From: an uncultured Photobacterium sp.
Lineage (GTDB): Bacteria > Pseudomonadota > Gammaproteobacteria > Enterobacterales > Vibrionaceae
Assembly: GCF_947039875.1 (NCBI RefSeq)
Contig: NZ_CAMRAN010000017.1
Coordinates: forward strand, 1-64,000
Length of the DNA stretch: 64,000 nucleotides
Direction of reading: 5' to 3'
Positions 61,228-64,000 of this stretch are shown here, one piece after another; the stretch's first letter is position 1; each line of letters starts with the position of its first letter. The translations under genes and the position numbers were made by a program. The notes under the pieces were generated by a model. That model saw nothing but the letters and a program-made list of their open reading frames with translations. It had not been told where the DNA came from and searched no databases.

Positions 61228-62580
61228 TTAATGACTATTAACGGTGGTATGGATTTTACCGTCTGTAACCGTCGTAATCAGTTGATCTCCAGCTTTAACC
61301 TGATCACAGCGACGAATAAGCTCCCCTTTATCATCACGTGTAATTGAATAACCACGGCTAAGCGTTGCCAGTGGACTGACCGTATCTAATTTTTCTGCTG
61401 CTAAGACTAATTTATGATTAGCATTTAATAATTGTCGATCCATCGCATCCAATAAACGTCGCTTAGTGTTAACGAGTGTTGTGGTGTGATGTTGCAGTTG
61501 TTGCTGCGGTGAATAAAGTGATAATTTATATTGGTTCTGAGTAATACGTTGTTGCTGTATTTGTATTTTTTTCAGCATTATCTGCTGAAGTCTACGACTG
61601 ATCTCATCCAAATGCTGTTGTTGTTGGTTTAAACGTAGTTGTGGATGTTGGCGATCTAAACGATGTTTTAATTGATTTACATGCTGCTTTTTATCTGCAA
61701 CATAAAACTGAATCGCATGGCGTAGTTGTTGTTGTTTCTGAGCAATTTTATCGGTTTGTGCAGAGCTATCACGACTGATTAATTCTGCCGCAGCTGAGGG
61801 GGTAGGTGCACGCATATCTGCGACAAAATCAGCAATAGTGACATCGACTTCATGACCAACGGCACTGACGATCGGAATCTGACTTGCGGCAATGGTTCGT
61901 GCAACAATTTCTTCATTAAATGCCCATAAATCTTCTAATGACCCCCCCCCACGGCCAACAATTAAAATATCACATTCTTGGCGTGAATTTGCTCGCCCAA
62001 TCGCTTGAGCTATTGATATGGCTGCGCCATCACCTTGCACCATAGTTGGATAAATAACCACAGCTAAGCTTGGATCTCGACGTTTTAATACGTGCAGAAT
62101 ATCGTGAAGAGCCGCACCTGTTTTAGAGGTAATAACACCGACACGTTGTGGTTGTTGTGGCAATGGTTTTTTTAATGATTGAGCAAATAAACCTTCAGCA
62201 GCAAGGCTCATTTTGAGTTGTTCAAATTGCTGTTGTAAACGGCCATCACCTTCAGGTTGCATACTTTCAATAATTAACTGATAGTCACCACGAGGCTCAT
62301 AAATGGATAGGCGCGCTTTAACTAATACTTGATTACCATTGCCAGGCTTAAAGGTGACATGGCGATTATTACCTTTGAACATCGCACATTTAACTTGGGC
62401 ACGAGAATCTTTAAGGGTGAAATACCAATGGCCAGAAACCGGCATTGAAAAATTCGACAATTCACCGACGAGCCATACTATCCCCATTTCATTTTCAAGG
62501 ATTAGACGGACTTGCGCATTGAGACTAGAAACGGTGTAGATACGATCGTTGGATTGGCTTTGAGAAGCGAATAGAGTCAC
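61228..62580 (-). CDS. xseA: Exodeoxyribonuclease VII large subunit
   Basis: A 450-residue subunit of the single-strand DNA exonuclease VII. It has an N-terminal OB fold (about 15-110: VSGHWYFTLKDSRAQVKCAMF split by family-typical residues) and a catalytic domain with GVITSKTGAALHDIL, DILIVGRGGGSLEDLW, VSAVGHEVDVTIADFVAD and RAPTPSAAAE. A Gln-rich coiled coil (about 270-400) follows, then LATLSRGYSI-type end sequence (here PLATLSRGYSITRD). The start is GTG 62580 with AGG ten bases upstream. It is divergent from guaB. Confidence 0.97.
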   Translation of the reverse strand: MTLFASQSQSNDRIYTVSSLNAQVRLILENEMGIVWLVGELSNFSMPVSGHWYFTLKDSRAQVKCAMFKGNNRHVTFKPGNGNQVLVKARLSIYEPRGDYQLIIESMQPEGDGRLQQQFEQLKMSLAAEGLFAQSLKKPLPQQPQRVGVITSKTGAALHDILHVLKRRDPSLAVVIYPTMVQGDGAAISIAQAIGRANSRQECDILIVGRGGGSLEDLWAFNEEIVARTIAASQIPIVSAVGHEVDVTIADFVADMRAPTPSAAAELISRDSSAQTDKIAQKQQQLRHAIQFYVADKKQHVNQLKHRLDRQHPQLRLNQQQQHLDEISRRLQQIMLKKIQIQQQRITQNQYKLSLYSPQQQLQHHTTTLVNTKRRLLDAMDRQLLNANHKLVLAAEKLDTVSPLATLSRGYSITRDDKGELIRRCDQVKAGDQLITTVTDGKIHTTVNSH

Positions 62581-62768
62581 GAAGGAAGCACCTGCTAACG
62601 AATGAATGGCGGCAGGCGGTCAGAAAACTATCAAATAGAACGAAAAACGCCTAGGCAGATCAATGGACAGATCTTGGCCGTATTTCGTCGACCGCATCAC
62701 CGGATAGTTAACCGAAATATACTACACAGCAAATGTTTTTTGTCAAATAAAAAATAAAAAATAAAACT

Positions 62769-62796
62769 AGCCAAACGATTGCTTCATACGTATAAT
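62769..62796 (+). promoter_or_regulatory. PurR-box-like operator and -10 region of guaB
   Basis: Read on the minus strand, 62784-62769 is AAGCAATCGTTTGGCT, which fits the PurR consensus ANGCAANCGTTTNCNT except for one base. TATAAT at 62791-62796 follows on the plus strand, about 55 bases before guaB. This suggests purine repression of guaB(A). Confidence 0.65.
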
Positions 62797-62852
62797 CCGT
62801 TCGCAATATTTTAATCTTCTTTGTAAACCTTTAAATTGGTGTGAGATATTGC

Positions 62853-64000
62853 ATGTTACGAATTAAAAAAGAAGCGTTGACGTTTGATGATGTATTATTA
62901 GTTCCTGCTCATTCTACAGTCCTACCTAACACTGCCGATCTGCGCACCCGTCTCACGAAAGAGATTGCTCTTAACATTCCTATGCTATCAGCATCTATGG
63001 ATACAGTGACTGAAGGTCGCCTAGCTATTGCTCTCGCTCAAGAGGGTGGTATTGGTTTTATCCACAAGAATATGTCAATCGAACAACAAGCGGCTGAAGT
63101 TCGCATGGTGAAAAAGTTCGAAGCTGGCGTTGTTGCAGAACCTGTTACTGTTAAACCAAATAACACTATTGCAGATGTTAAGCGTTTAACGGAAGAAAAT
63201 GGTTTCGCAGGTTACCCTGTGGTTACAGATAACAACGAATTGATCGGTATTATTACTGGTCGTGATGTCCGTTTTGTTACCGACCTTTCAATTAAAGTTG
63301 AAGAAGTAATGACTTCAAAAGAGAAGCTAGCCTCTGCTAAAGAAGGTGCATCTCGTGAAGAAGTTGAAGCTATCATGCAAAAGTACCGTGTTGAAAAAGT
63401 ACTGCTTGTTGATGATAACTTCCGTCTAAAAGGTATGATCACAGCGAAAGACTTCCAAAAAGCAGAACGTAAACCTAATGCATGTAAAGATGCTCGCGGT
63501 AGTTTACGTGTTGGTGCTGCTGTTGGTGCTGGTGCGGGTAATGAAGAACGTGTTGCTGCATTAGTTGAAGCTGGCGTTGACGTATTACTTATCGATTCAT
63601 CTCACGGTCACTCAGAAGGCGTTTTACAACGTATTCGTGAAACTCGTGCAGCTTTCCCTAACTTGCCTATTGTGGGTGGTAACGTTGCAACTGCTGAAGG
63701 TGCTCGCGCACTGATTGATGCCGGTGTAAGTGCGGTTAAAGTGGGCATCGGCCCTGGTTCAATCTGTACTACTCGTATAGTGACAGGTGTGGGTGTTCCA
63801 CAAATTACTGCGATTTCAGAAGCTGCATCAGTGGCTGATCAATACGGTATTCCAGTTATTGCGGATGGCGGTATTCGTTACTCTGGTGATTTATGTAAAG
63901 CCATCGCTGCGGGTGCGTCATGTGTAATGGTTGGCTCAATGTTCGCGGGTACTGAAGAAGCACCAGGTGAAGTTGAACTGTACCAAGGCCGTTCATACAA
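62853..64000 (+). CDS. guaB: IMP dehydrogenase, N-terminal 382 codons (runs off the window)
   Basis: The NAD-dependent enzyme that converts IMP to XMP, the first step towards GMP. The frame starts at ATG 62853 and is still open at 64000, so about 105 codons are missing compared with the 488 of E. coli. It begins [21 protein letters not shown]. The CBS pair occupies about residues 90-205 ([19 protein letters not shown]). The catalytic cysteine loop is [20 protein letters not shown]. guaA probably follows outside the window. Confidence 0.98.
   Translation, partial: MLRIKKEALTFDDVLLVPAHSTVLPNTADLRTRLTKEIALNIPMLSASMDTVTEGRLAIALAQEGGIGFIHKNMSIEQQAAEVRMVKKFEAGVVAEPVTVKPNNTIADVKRLTEENGFAGYPVVTDNNELIGIITGRDVRFVTDLSIKVEEVMTSKEKLASAKEGASREEVEAIMQKYRVEKVLLVDDNFRLKGMITAKDFQKAERKPNACKDARGSLRVGAAVGAGAGNEERVAALVEAGVDVLLIDSSHGHSEGVLQRIRETRAAFPNLPIVGGNVATAEGARALIDAGVSAVKVGIGPGSICTTRIVTGVGVPQITAISEAASVADQYGIPVIADGGIRYSGDLCKAIAAGASCVMVGSMFAGTEEAPGEVELYQGRSY

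Overview
The window reads as ordinary chromosome of a gammaproteobacterium, most likely a member of the Vibrionaceae. An AT-rich Photobacterium-like species is my best guess, but the genus is inference. The reason is gene order. rdgC - sbcDC - phoBR-pstS - pstCAB-phoU - cutC - peroxiredoxin/oxyR - aceBA - CBS protein - queA-tgt-yajC-secDF - suhB - trmJ - iscRSUA-hscBA-fdx-iscX - pepB - ndk - rlmN-pilF-rodZ-ispG-hisS-yfgM-bamB-der - yfgJ - xseA - guaB is the order I know from Vibrio chromosome 1. Both window edges cut genes: the start of an fdnH-like gene on the left and guaB on the right.

Layout. 1-3047 (minus strand) carries a formate dehydrogenase alpha subunit whose frame is interrupted by one UGA. 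That UGA is a selenocysteine codon with a SECIS hairpin right behind it. An 875-bp AT-rich spacer follows, then mepA, the converging yfhL ferredoxin/trhP tRNA-hydroxylation pair, and a heavy-metal permease with eight 14-residue Cys/Met/Asp repeats. 8436-15215 holds rdgC, a VOC protein and the sbcD-sbcC nuclease, whose SbcC arms are very glutamine-rich. 15300-26109 is the phosphate regulon: phoB, phoR and pstS behind one Pho box, then pstC, pstA, pstB and phoU behind a second, near-perfect Pho box. Between the two halves lie a GcvR-like ACT protein and the only clearly accessory piece of the window. That piece is an orphan secreted-protein gene split by a -1 frameshift in an A8 run, next to 530 bp of structured, unexplained non-coding DNA.

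26231-32501 covers CutC, a 2-Cys peroxiredoxin divergent from OxyR, and the glyoxylate shunt pair aceB-aceA. 33327-39019 is the queuosine/Sec group (queA, tgt, yajC, secD, secF). 40424-46951 is the iron-sulfur (Isc) assembly block with an almost perfect type 1 IscR site, a terminator-like structure inside it between iscA and hscB, and a strong terminator before iscX. 47097-49788 holds two consecutive PepB-type leucyl aminopeptidase genes. 50544-59411 is a dense co-directional run from rlmN to der. 59488-60396 is a divergent AlaX-like tRNA-editing relative, followed by 530 bp of mostly non-coding DNA with a dense GATC cluster, yfgJ, xseA, and guaB behind a PurR-box-like operator.

I found no rRNA or tRNA gene, CRISPR array, transposase or prophage gene. 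No wholly new multi-gene system is evident. The best leads are the frameshifted orphan locus (18.6-19.96 kb), the metal-repeat permease, the altered AlaX-like protein and the tandem PepB paralogs.
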